Part shown: piece by piece, positions 1 through 11,600 of the stretch
Position numbering within the stretch: the first letter of the stretch is position 1
How the letters are laid out: every line of letters begins with the position of its first letter
NCBI GenBank assembly: GCA_000231825.2
Contig: JH720323.1
Location: 213,825-277,824, forward strand
DNA from: Tetrahymena elliotti 4EA
Lineage: Eukaryota > Ciliophora > Oligohymenophorea > Hymenostomatida > Tetrahymenidae
Length of the DNA stretch: 64,000 nt
Reading direction: 5' to 3'
Position numbers and translations under genes: made by a program
Notes under the pieces: model-generated
What the model was told of the DNA's origin: nothing
What the model saw: the letters and a program-made list of their open reading frames with translations, nothing else
The model's database searches: none

Positions 1-1589
1 ATCAAGATTTTAATTGTGAATATTAACATTATTATTATTGTTATTTGAAATTGGATAATCATCTATTTGGCTTGCAGTGTTATTTGGATTTTATTATGAT
101 AAAATTTTTATAGGCTAAATATTGTGTTGACTAGGATACACAGGTGTGTTGAATTCTGAAGGTTCTTTAAAATAATTATTGTTATTTTACACAACAAGAA
201 AAGAGCTACTATTATTTTTTAAAACGGCTTTTCTTCTTTGTTAAGCTTATTATTATTAAAAACTATTTCCCTGCTATACAAAGCTTCCTCCTAAGTTATC
301 GTATGCAATTTATCTGTCTTTTTATTAGCATAAATTTTCAAAAGGATCAATCGCTTTACTTGCTGAAAGGCAAAACTTTATATCAAGATTTAATAATTAT
401 CTAAATATTTAAAAATAAATTTACATTTCTATCAGATAAATCTAAAGAAATCACACTTCCAATAGAAATATATGATTGCTCTCCCTCTTACGTACTAGAA
501 GAATAACAATTTACACTATTTAAAACAAAAAAAAGGTAATTTATATTCAATAATAATAAGATTAATTTTACACCCATCTGCAAGGATTTTCCAAATTAGC
601 ATATATTTTTAATTGTTAAACTTCAAATTCTTTCCCATTTTTTTTATTTAAATAATTTGTATATAAATATCCTTTTCTGCTATGCACTAAACCTGAGCAA
701 CATACCTAAACTACATCCTTATTCATAACTATATTAGATCTTTACTTTTATAAACTTAGACAAGGCAAAAACTTAAATAAACTTTTCTCATTAGGATAAT
801 CTGAAAGTGTAAATCTAATTTTATAAATAATATTTTAATTCCTTTTTATTTACTCTACATTGTAAGCTAATGAGAATTATAATTGTATTTAAAATATATG
901 GTAAAATATAAGATCATAAATTAAGAACATAAATATTAATCTCTCACATGTAACTGTCAGACTTATCTTTTGTTAATGAAACAAATTTCATAGAGGCTAA
1001 ATGAATTAGATGAAACGAAGAAGTTGAAAAAAGGACAGGGGTACCATTTAATTTATTCTATGTACTCATATTAGAATTTATTTCTCCATCTAAGTTCTAT
1101 TGAAGCTCCAAAATTAAGGTCTTTCTTTAATTCAAATCTGTATTAAAAAAAATCCTTCATTTCATTTGAAGTCACTTTAATGATGAAAAAAGTAAAAAGC
1201 AAAGCTTGAAATAAAAATCGAATAATTCAAATATTTAAATAAGGCATATACTTAGGAGAACTTCTTTAATTATATCTGACATATAAGCTATATTCTTAAA
1301 TTTAAACTAAAATCTTACTTAATTATTGGAATTTTTTAGCATCCAACACTTCTAACAATTTTTATTGGCTCTTATTATCGATAGGTGGTAATATTTTAAA
1401 AACACAATTTTAGAAATCATGCTGACGATTTCCAATAGCTTTCTTGAAATTTTTAAGTTCAAGTTTTGATTAAAGAAATCCATCTGATTATACAAAACAA
1501 TGCTACATATCTGCGAGACTAAGTGTTAAGCAACTACCAAAGGTAATCTTTGTACTTTTGAAACTATCCTCATAAAACTGTTGTTCCAT
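1..1589 (-). CDS. IP3-receptor-like (ITPR/RyR-type) cation channel, N-terminal part, truncated by window edge
   Basis: Inositol-trisphosphate receptors are intracellular calcium-release channels, and this gene encodes the start of a protein resembling their N-terminal MIR/ligand-binding region. The ATG at 1589 is followed by segments reading ITFGSCLTLSL, DGFLQSKLELKNF, LNGTPVLFSTSSFHLIHLAS and FTLSDYPNEKSLFKFLP, the pattern of MIR repeats in this family. Exons that join in phase: 1589-1252, about 1154-948, 814-572, 515-425 and 375-1, with introns of 133, 56 and 49 bp after exons 2, 3 and 4. The exon 1/2 junction is the least certain. The last visible exon becomes Q/N-rich (polyQ near 1-190), a likely linker. 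The pore, expected at the C-terminus, lies outside the window, so channel function is inferred from the N-terminus alone. Ciliates carry several such genes, and I cannot say which this is. Confidence 0.68.
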
Positions 1590-2885
1590 ATGTCCGTTTG
1601 ATTACAGCTTATATTTAATGTGTTTTTGGTTGGTGAGTAGCTTGTTTAAAATCCCTTTGTATTAATATGTGTTGCAAAGTGATTTGATATTCTTTCTACT
1701 TTATGAATGTAATATATCTTTGTAATTTTGAATAAATTAATCAATTCTATCAAGAAAAGTAATTTGCATTATTAATTATCAATTTTAAGATAAATTTAAA
1801 ATAGAAATTTCAACAACTATTTTAATTTCTTTTCCAAGAGAAAATTATTTTCAATTTTTTTGTATTCGAACAAGCCAATAATTTTTACTTCTTTTGCAAA
1901 ATATGTTTCATTTAAAATTATTGATTTATTTTTTGTTTGATGTTAACAGATAAATTTTTATTTTTTTGAATTTTTTTATTAAAATACAAATATTGAAAAT
2001 TTTCATTATTTATTCTAGTGGTTTGAAAGGATCAATAATGTTTTATAAAATAAAATAAAGTTAAATTTTTTACAGGTATTTTTTTACTGTCTCTCAAAAT
2101 AAAATATTTGTTTTTTTAATTCAAAATAATAAAAAATGTTAAAGTTTTTATATAAAAAATAAGTTTGACTTTAAAGCTAAATGGAATAATTATTTAATAA
2201 TATTAAGTGAAGAACCATAGCAAATTAATTAAATAATTTTTTTTGGATTATAATGATATCATGCATAAGTAATTAAAGATGAATTTTGTAAATTTTTGAA
2301 AAGCAAATTTAAAAAGTAAAAATGCAAATAATTAAAAAAATATTAATTTAATCAATTCTAATTAAATCGAAAACGAGAGTTGAACAAAATCTAACTATGG
2401 TTTGTTCTTAGTTACTTTCGATAAATAAACGAGTAAAAATTTCTTATGATGTTCGTGAGTGATTTCATCATGATCGAACCTTTGTTCAAAGTCATTGAAC
2501 AATTCTAAGAAATTTCCATACATATTATATTTTTTACTTAAATTATGACAAAAACCTTATAAAATTTTTTTATCAGCTTACAATAAATTTTGAAATTAAT
2601 TTGTTTAAACAACTATTATTTATCTCAATAATAATGGTATTTAGTTATTTATGTTTTTTGGTTGTGATTGTAGATTCTAAAAATTTAAATATTTTAAACA
2701 TATCAAATACTCATTAAATTTGTGGGATGGTTTTAGGTTTTCATAAATAAAAAACGTAAAATTTACATTGTTTTTCAATCAAAAAATATCTAATTTACTT
2801 TCTTTGTTATTATTATTAAAAAGGATATATTAATTATTCAATATTTTTGAACAAAATAAAATAGGTAGAGATAGCAAAGTTTATC
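1590..2885. other. Divergent intergenic region
   Basis: This is the shared 5' region of the IP3-receptor-like gene on the minus strand and the secreted protein gene on the plus strand. It is very AT-rich with long T and A runs. Apart from the inverted-repeat cluster at 2366-2535 I see no coding frame and no recognisable promoter motif. Confidence 0.6.
2366..2535 (+). ncRNA. Candidate structured RNA, H/ACA-like layout
   Basis: A compact set of perfect inverted repeats stands out in the AT-rich intergenic DNA. Hairpin 1 has an outer stem CGAAA/TTTCG (2368-2372 with 2416-2420) and an inner stem GAACAAA/TTTGTTC (2382-2388 with 2401-2407), separated by unpaired strands like a guide pocket. After an A-rich hinge comes a 10-bp perfect stem AAATTTCTTA/TAAGAAATTT (2437-2446 with 2506-2515). 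It encloses GTTCG/CGAAC (2451-2455, 2475-2479) and GTTCAA/TTGAAC (2484-2489, 2495-2500). An ACA follows at 2520-2522 and a run of six T at 2530-2535. Two hairpins, hinge and ACA suggest an H/ACA snoRNA, but the branched second hairpin is atypical. Strand is inferred from the ACA and T-run. Confidence 0.38.
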
Positions 2886-3726
2886 ATGAAATCAATTATA
2901 TTGGTCATTTAGCTCCTTTCAATTTTATAAATAGCTTATTCTATAGATTTAGATAGACTTAAAATGTATAAGAAAAGGGATTAAGAATATAACAAAGGTT
3001 AGTCTTCTAACAATCATAGTATGTAAGAACATTCAGAAACTTTTGCAATTAAAGATTCATTAAAAAATGCTGAAGAAAATTATAAAAACCATGTCAATAA
3101 GATTAACTTTCCTTAAGTTAATTACACATATAGTGAAATCCCTAAAGCCTTTTATGATAAACTTTTATAATTTACAGATACCTAAAAGCTCTCTGAAGCT
3201 TTTAACAGTATGATGTAAAGAGAAATTTAATTTGAAAATGAAATCCAAAAATTGAAAAAAAGGTAGTATGAGTTTAGAATGATAAGTTAGTAAGCTTTAA
3301 ACAATAGTGTAGAAATTATTAATAATCAATCTTAAAAAATGGGAAAGTTAGTAAATAAGCTTAAAAATCATTTAGAAAATTATAAGAATGAATAAAAAAA
3401 AGATCTACAAAATTTATAATAAAATAATAAATAGAAGTTAATAAACTTAGATGGTAATATTTTATTCAATTTAATTCAAATATCCTTAACTTTTTTACAT
3501 ATAATTAGATTTTATGGCAAATGTTTTCAAAGTGTACAAACACTTAGCTCATTAAAAAGAGAAGAATATTAGTAAGATGAAAAATCTTAAGTAGTTACAA
3601 GTAGATTTTTCAAATATGTCAAATATGCTTATTGATTCTAGTCAAAAGAGTAGTATCAAGTAAACTCAACAAAAGTTTATTGAAACTAAAAAAGCAATTC
3701 AAAAATAAATAGATAGCTAAATCTGA
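2886..3726 (+). CDS. Small secreted coiled-coil protein
   Basis: Spliced from 2886-3453 and 3509-3726 around a 55-bp GTAATA...AATTAG intron, whose length (1 mod 3) brings the two frames into register. The product is 261 residues. It begins MKSIILVIQLLSILQIAYS, a clear signal peptide, so it should enter the secretory pathway. The rest is rich in K, E, Q and N with heptad-like stretches around residues 50-190 and 200-255, predicting coiled coils. There is no transmembrane segment after the signal and no cysteine-rich module. I do not recognise a family. Such proteins in ciliates may be secreted granule (mucocyst) or lumenal proteins, but nothing here proves that. The gene points away from the IP3-receptor-like gene and converges on the next minus-strand gene, with about 500 bp between the stops. 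Confidence 0.72.
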
Positions 3727-4228
3727 ATAATTAATTTAAGAATATAATAAATTTAATCTCAAAAATACTTTTTAATTATTTTATATTATTTATCATAGTT
3801 GTTTTAAATTAATTTCTCTAAAAAAATCATTATTTTTTTGTAATTATTAATCTTGTTTCTCACTTTTATTTTTAAAATAAATCAAAATTATTTTTCTATT
3901 TTTCAAAAAATGTTGTAAATCTGTTCTTTGAAATTTTATTCTCAAATTCAAAAGTTATTTTAATAAGATTAAAAAAAATTGTTATTATTTGAAGTTAAAA
4001 ACTAATTCACTAATTAATATCAATTTCTACTCAATTATTTTACCATACATCTTCAAAGTAAAAATAGATTTTAATCTATTCATAAAATATAAAATGTTTA
4101 GCAAATTAAACAATAAATTTTTTTAATTTTTAAAAATAAAATCTTATTAAAAAGCTAAAAAAAAAAAGATTAATTTAGATCAGTAAGTATAAATTACATG
4201 TATTAGTGAATAATTTTAATGCCTATTG

Positions 4229-7200
4229 TCATTTAATATAACCTATTGATATTGAAAGTTCTTATATAAATTTATCAATTGAGTACTGGTCAAAATAAGT
4301 GCCAAGTTTACTCAAATATTACATCCACCTTATAATTATTTATTCATCAATTTTATTGATATGAAAAGCTGCCTTGACATCATAACTGTTGAAGGTGGGA
4401 TAGGAAGAGAAATAGCTAGCTATCAAATATTCAAACCAGATGAGTTAATAGTCTTTAATAATAGCAATAATGATTTAAGTGTTATCCTCTTCTTAGCTTT
4501 GCTAAGCTTAACTTAAATTAGTTTACTATTAGATTAGTGAAACATTACTAGAAACACTACATTTTGCCTTATACTTATCCATATAAAATACAGAGGAGAA
4601 CAAAAAAGATAACTATAGAACTGATATAAAACCACCTAAATTAATAATTAGCTTCGGCTCAAAGTTAAGTAACGAAGATATTTATTAGGAAGATACAAAG
4701 ATATTTCTGATTTCTTCTATTGGTATTTTCTTTAAAAAAAGCAGTTTGCATAAATTGTATATTACTTAATCATAGAAACTCTTTTACAGTACAGAAAGGT
4801 TTTTGTGCATCAAAATCTGCTTTTGAGGATATATTCCTGCCAAAGAAAATATCAAATCTCCTATAAATAGTTCCATCTCGTTGTGCAACTTTGAGTCGCT
4901 TTGCATAAATTCTATCATTTCATGCTATAATTACCATAAGAATTCATCAATTAGTTTTCTCATGCTAGATTTAGAGCTAAAATCTATTATGTACTCTTGA
5001 TGTTTTCTTTATTCGAATTAGAAAGAATAGATTTCTTAATTATTATCTTATTCTTATAAATTGTTTTTTGATTGCTTTTCAACAACAAAGGTGTGTTAAA
5101 TTGTGCAAAGTATACTTCTAAAGGCTTCAATATAAAAAATAGCCTTTTCTATTGTTTTGAAGTTTGACTAGATATCTTTCATAGTTTCGTAAAGGAATAA
5201 TTTTAAAGAATAAAATTACAGATAGTTAATTTAACAAGACGAAGCAATTTCTTTGATTGCTGCTAGAAGTTATTAAGAGCGTTTATCACTCCCTGAGTTT
5301 TCTAGTGAATTTCTTTTAAGGATCACATCTTCTTCTACATCAAATACAGCATGCAAAAATTTTGTCAGATTGGCACTTTGCTTTTATTGCAATTCCATCT
5401 TAGATATTGTTGTTTGAATGACTTTTTCATAAAGATTTGGTGGTATTTCTTGTCTTACACTAACTCCTAGAATACTTGAAGCTTTATTGTATAAAGATCC
5501 AATGTATTAATTGATAGATAGATTACTGTATTGGAATTCAATTAAGATTTCCATGATAATTTCAATAATCTAATCAAAGATATTCTAAGTCAGCTTCAAG
5601 TTAGTTTTCGAATAATTTTGTATGTCATTATATCCTATCTACATGTAATTATACAGAATATCTTCCTCCTTCTTTCTTTGTTCAAGCAATTTTTTATTCT
5701 AAATTTATTATTTAGTACTTTGCTCTTCAAATTAGTTTGAATAGTTTTGGAAAGTCTATTAGTTGTAAATTGACTATTGCACAGATTAAGGACTCTCAGC
5801 ATTGTTTAACTAATTCTTTTCTAGAAAAGAAGCTTTGATGCTTCTTTCACTTTGAGGGTTTGACGTTTTTTATTTGTTCATTTAAGGAGACTTAGGAGAA
5901 TAATCTTACTTTTACAAATATTGGCTAGGTGAATTCATATTTGACATTTTCTAATTGCTTCCTTAGAAAGAATTTATAGAATTTTGTCTAGATGTAAGTT
6001 CTTAGTCTTTTTTTTCGTTTTCATCTAAATTTTTTTCAGAGCCGATTGGTGAAGATTAATAATCAGCAGATTCTTGTACTTTTATTTTATTTTTTTTGTT
6101 TGGCATTCTATTATTTTATACTGGTTTTTCTTATTTCGTTAAATTCGGAGTTAGTAAATTAGACAAAATAATGTTGATGATTTCTTGCACATTACATTTT
6201 TATTGTTTAAATAAATTAAATTTTATGGATTTACTAACACCTTCAAAAAGCATTGAAGTTCTTCTAATAGTATTTACCTACTAATTGTTGGTTTGTGCTG
6301 ATTTTGATATTGAAGAGAAAATGAAGTTTTTTAAATTAATGAGAAACTACTCAAAATCAAAAATGTAGCAATCTTATTTTATTTCATCAAACAATTTTTG
6401 GTTGTTAAAAATTTTACATCTAAATTTATCCATGAATCTGTCAATATTATACTCTAAACCTTCAATTAACTTTTCATTTAATTAATAAATATTCTCTTCT
6501 TACTATTCACTGTCATCTTTACTTTGTTGTGAAGTATTCAAAACAGGTTTTCTAGCACTCTCAGATCCATCATTTCTTACAAATGCAGGATAAGGCTTTA
6601 CAAATCTTTATTTTGGTGCTTCATAAGTATTTTTTGCAACTTTCACTCTTAGACTAGAAGGAGTATGAATTTATCTTTCTAAATTATCTCTTTAGCTTAA
6701 AGGACTTTAATTTAAAACTGAAGAACTTTTTTAATGAAAAATACTTGGTTTTCTTTTTACTCGAAAATGAGATTGGTCTTTACTTTCTTCATTTATTGTA
6801 TCATTTTATTCATCATGTTGGTTAGGATTTAAAAGATTACTTAATTCTTTTTTATTGCTTTCTTTCAGCTTTAGAAGCTTATGATCAAAAGAATCAAAAT
6901 GTATGTCAAAGAACCTGTTTCTCAAAAAGCTTTATCTTTATTTTTGATCTCTCAAAATTAATTTAGAGTAATCATTTCCACCTTCTTATTTACATAATAT
7001 CTCAGGTAATCTCTTAGGCTTGAAAGGAGATTATCTAGTTAATGGAGAAGATATTGCCCACTACCTTTAAAAAGGTAGAGATTGAGAATTACTATATTAA
7101 AGTTATGTGTTTTAATTATTAGACTCTAGTAACTTGGCATTTAAATCTTATTAATTATCAGATTCTTTTTGAAATGAATTAGAGTTGCAACTACTTTCTA

Positions 7201-8194
7201 TTTATTTAACTTCATCAAAGCTACTGAAAAATGGGTTACTTTCTTCAGTCATTATTGGGCTCAAACTACTATATATATCACTTTCCTAACTTTTTTACTT
7301 TACCATGCCTAATCTTGTAAATTTAGCTTGATAATTAGACTTAGTATTAGAAGATTTCATGCTGGCAATTCCATAATCAAAAGAATTTGACCTTTAGTTC
7401 TACTAGGTATTTCTAAGAGATAAATTTTAAGTATTATTAATGTTTTGGGAGATTATTGCCCTCCCATTGTTCTTTAGTTTAATATAGTCTTCTTCATTTA
7501 TTGGTAAATCTTTTACTCTATCATAAAAATTTTCATGTTAGAGTAATTTTGCTTACATTTCTTTCAACTATTTCTTAAATAAATGACTTTTCAAGTTACT
7601 TTCAGCTTGATTTTGTTATTTTTTTAAATTTTTTTATTCTGTTTACAAGTACGAAGATTACCTTTCATTGCTCTATTTGCTCATTTATGAAGTTTAAAAT
7701 TTAGTAAAATAATTTGAAGCTGATTTTGAAGAAAGTAAGATAGACTATTGCTGAGACTTTTCATACATTGAATTTTCGTTTTCATTTATTTTAGTTGGTT
7801 CTTCAAGTATTTTATTCAGCTTATCGCTATATCTAGAAACTTTAATACCATATTTATTTAGTTGTTCTTGTAGATCATTATAGTAAAGAGAAAAGTTAAC
7901 TTTATTTGAGGCTTGCTTACTATTTTTCATCAAATTTTGAGTTTCTATGAAATTACTTGCTAATGAATTCGATTTACTTGCTGTAAGATTACTATTTAGT
8001 CTTGAAAATATATCTTATTATAAATCAGATTGTTTGGGAGAAGTGTAGCTTGAATTCATTTGCAAATTTTATCCTTATTTATTCTTCATACTATTATATT
8101 TCTCTATGATATACTATTCAAAATCTTATTTTTCTTTGTTTTACTTAATCTTGCTTTCCTCACAATTAATTGCATTTGATTGTTAAGTGCTCAT
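4229..8194 (-). CDS. Intronless 1,321-residue protein of unknown function
   Basis: A single open frame of exactly 1,322 codons runs from the ATG at 8194 to the TGA at 4229 with TAA/TAG as glutamine and no intron needed. The N-terminal half is polar and low-complexity, rich in S, N, Q and K, and probably disordered. The C-terminal third (about residues 850-1,321) is more hydrophobic and helical, with segments such as LRKLIDEFLWQLQHEMIEF-like amphipathic stretches and KLLFLKKIPIEEI, suggesting an alpha-helical fold. No signal peptide and no convincing membrane helix is visible. I recognise no domain. It lies 443 bp downstream of the large gene ending at 8638 on the same strand. The long intronless frame is unusual beside the intron-rich neighbours. 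The call that it is a real gene is firm; its role is unknown. Confidence 0.78.
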
Positions 8195-8637
8195 TTTTAG
8201 TGCTGTGCTGTCAAGAATTCTTTGAAGTTTTTATGTTCTCTTTATGAATAAATATTAAAGCCTACTAAATCTCAAAAGCTAATTTCTACTAGAAAGAATA
8301 AATTATTAAGAATTAAAAGAAAATAAGACTGTTTTATTGATTTAGTTAAAAAAACTTTAATTTGGATAATTAAGTTCAAAATAACCATAAAGTTTTAGAT
8401 TGGAATCACTTAAAACACAAAAAGTAATACTTATTAAGAATCTTTAAATTAAATTTTTTTATTTTATTTTACAAAGAATGAATAAATTTATATATAAATT
8501 AGTAAAATAATAAAATTAGTTAAAATCTATCTAATTAATCAATCTATTTATTCATAAATAAATATATGTAAATAGTAGGAGTGTTTTTATCAATTTCATT
8601 TATTCAATTTTTTTTATTTTATGAACAATATTTTATT
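8195..8637. other. Short tandem intergenic spacer
   Basis: AT-rich spacer between two minus-strand genes. It must hold the 3' end of the PH-domain gene and the promoter of the 1,321-residue gene. I see no other feature in it. Confidence 0.55.
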
Positions 8638-11600
8638 TCAAATAATTTAAACTTGCTCAATATAATTTTTTAGACGAGGGAGAAGTTTTTTTTATTTTAT
8701 TATCTATTATAGACCTGAAATCCACATATTAAATGTTTTATAGTCTTATGCAATAAATTCCATTCTTCCTCCTTTGTCTAGCACTATACAAAAAGCATAG
8801 CACTAAATTTGATCAACATTTTCAAATGCAAGCAAGTTTTATGAATTTATTTTATTGTGTTAGATACTTTGTTCTATTAATTCTTTTTATTACTTCAATT
8901 CTTTCTGGATCTTTAAAAGTTCTAGAGTAGTATTTGGTATTGTGTAGCGTAGTATTTAATCTATATTTATAGTAGACTCAACTGTTCCTTATTTTAAAGG
9001 ATGTCTGATCTCAATTTTAGTTAAGTTTTTATGGAGATTTATAAGTCTTTAACCAAATCCACAATTTTCAGGAGGCATCTAATCACAAGTAAAAGGATTA
9101 AAAACGTGTTGCTTGAGGCTTTAATATTAAGAAAATTTCTTCATGATCACACTACCTTCCAAAAGATCTTTTATCTATTTAAAATAAATAATTTTTTAAT
9201 TTGTTTCGTCTAATTAAGGAAAATGTTTAATTCATTTATCAAATTCAACAAAAAAAGTATGAAAAGTTTTATTATTAATAAATTTTCAGTAAATTTTTGG
9301 AAAAAAAAGAAAATGTTTTCTTTTATGATTTATAATAATAAAAATATATTTTTAAAATTTAACGATTAAAAATGGATTCAGTAAATTTAAAAGAACAATT
9401 ATTTACTTATATCAAAAATTGGGCTTCTTTGTTTTGTAATTATTCTAGATGAAGCTTGTAAATAAACTACTTTTAATAGTTCTATATTTACTAGTACTAT
9501 GCAACAGATTGCTATTAAATATTTTTGCTCTACTATTGTTCTCCTTGACCTGAAACACTCTAGCTTTTTAATCTTTGATTATTTTAGTAAAGGTTGATTA
9601 ATGGGCCTTTATCATTTATGGTATTTGATTTAATTTATGGCTATATTTAAGAACATGGAGCACCTTTCATTTCTTCAGATTTAGATCTACGTTTTTTTTT
9701 ATTTTAAGCCAGGTTTTAGTACTTTGAAATATCTTAATCAAAATTAATTAACTGCTATTCAATTTATGGCTATTGTAAAGAATTAAAAGAAGTATTATCA
9801 AAACTAGAAAATTACTAATAATCTTGGAATTAATATAATTGCTTTGGGTCACCCTACTAATTCTAATACAGGTTATAACTATTATCAAAGTTTTAATTTT
9901 GAATAGGATATGCTTAGAAATTTTGATTTTTAGATGATTGAGGGTAAATTTTATTAGCATCTAGCTTAAACCCATTAGAAGACTTCTAAATCTCAACAGT
10001 TGCTTGCTTTTGCTATTTACTTAGTTACTTTTGCTTGTTCATGGAGGAGTTCAGATAGCTATTAAATGAAATTTGAATATTGTTATTAGGTGTTTAAAAC
10101 CAGTTGCTTCCTGTTTCATTAACAGAGCAATTATTTTATTAAAGACTTAAAGAATTGTAGCTATGATTTACAAGAGGCTGTATGTTTTTTTGTTGTTATT
10201 TAGCAGCTCCTAAATTAATAAATTATTAATTTAATGACTAGATAATATTTGGGCAAAGATTTTCTTGCTAAGTGATATTACTAGCTAAAAATCCCTACTG
10301 ATAAATATTATTATTATTACAGATATTTTATTCTTAATTTATAAAATTTTATGAATTTTCAAGTCTTTATTGCTTACTTCTATCTAATATTAAATTTTTA
10401 TTTTATGTTTTACTGAATTAATTTCTTGTTTTTGTTTTTAAATTATTCTTTACTTTGAAATTCTCATGCAATAGCTTAGAGCTCTCTTTAGCATCTTAAA
10501 TCAGGCTCCTAGCTCTATTGTTGGTCTGGATCTATTAAGTGGCTATTCCATTTTAATTTTTATTATTTGGATTTAAAATTTTTTGATTATGAGCTAAACT
10601 GACAATAAATTAATTTTTGTTTCTTTCTTAGCAAGAGAGGGAGTTATCAAAATTGTTAATTAATTGATTGTTTGCCTATTGCATATAAGAATTTAAGTTT
10701 TTGGGGGTAATAGAATTACTGTAAACTTGCTGTTATCCAAAATTTTGTCTTGACTATTGATTTGAAAAGCTTACATTGTTCAAAGCTAATTCTCTATCTT
10801 ATAAATCCTTGATAAAATTAGGCTGGACTTTAAATTGTTCATTTTAAGCCATCTAATGACTATTTATAAATTACTGCATATAGTTTCGAGCACTTTATCC
10901 CCTGTTAGTACTGATTTATTCTTCAGTAATAGTCTATAATGTTTATCCTAAATCTTCATATTATTATTATTGTTACTGTGATTAACTATTTTAATTTGGG
11001 ATAATTTCTTTGAATTTTAAATTATTTAAGGATTTTTCATCTAAATTTTAACTAAAACCTTCTTCGTTGGTAAAGTGTGTACTTATATTTCTATTGTTTG
11101 GTAGGATATTGCTTTCTACATAAATTTCTTGGCATATTTCTTAGCCTTGGTTAATATTTTGTATACAATAGTTATTTGGATTTTAAATTGCTATTTGATG
11201 CTATTGGTTCAGGATATTTCTTTATTTTTACAAGTTCTTGTTAGTATTATTTATTATTATTACAGGATCATCCTCATGTTCTACTAGTTATTTTTTTTTA
11301 TTTTAATTTTAACAATATTATGGGTTATTTAAGCTGGTAGGATATTCACATTGATACTGATGATTTTGACTACTAAAAAGTGGTTTTTAGATTTTATTTA
11401 AATCTTGTTAAAAACTAGAATTACCATTCAAGCTGTTGCCGTTGCTGAGTAATTACCCTTATCTGGTATCTATCTAATTAAGTGTAATATCTTATTTTAA
11501 ATGGTATTGATTTTATTTAAATTATTAGGTGCATGAGTTAATTACATTTTAATTTGTACTTTCAAGCTTTTAAGTTTATTCTGAAAATTAGGATTAACTT

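Noticed and set aside
6096..6284. Plus-strand frame, and a possible split of the 4229-8194 gene into two genes at a start near 6105.
   Set aside because: The minus-strand frame reads straight through this region with no TGA, so one gene is simpler.
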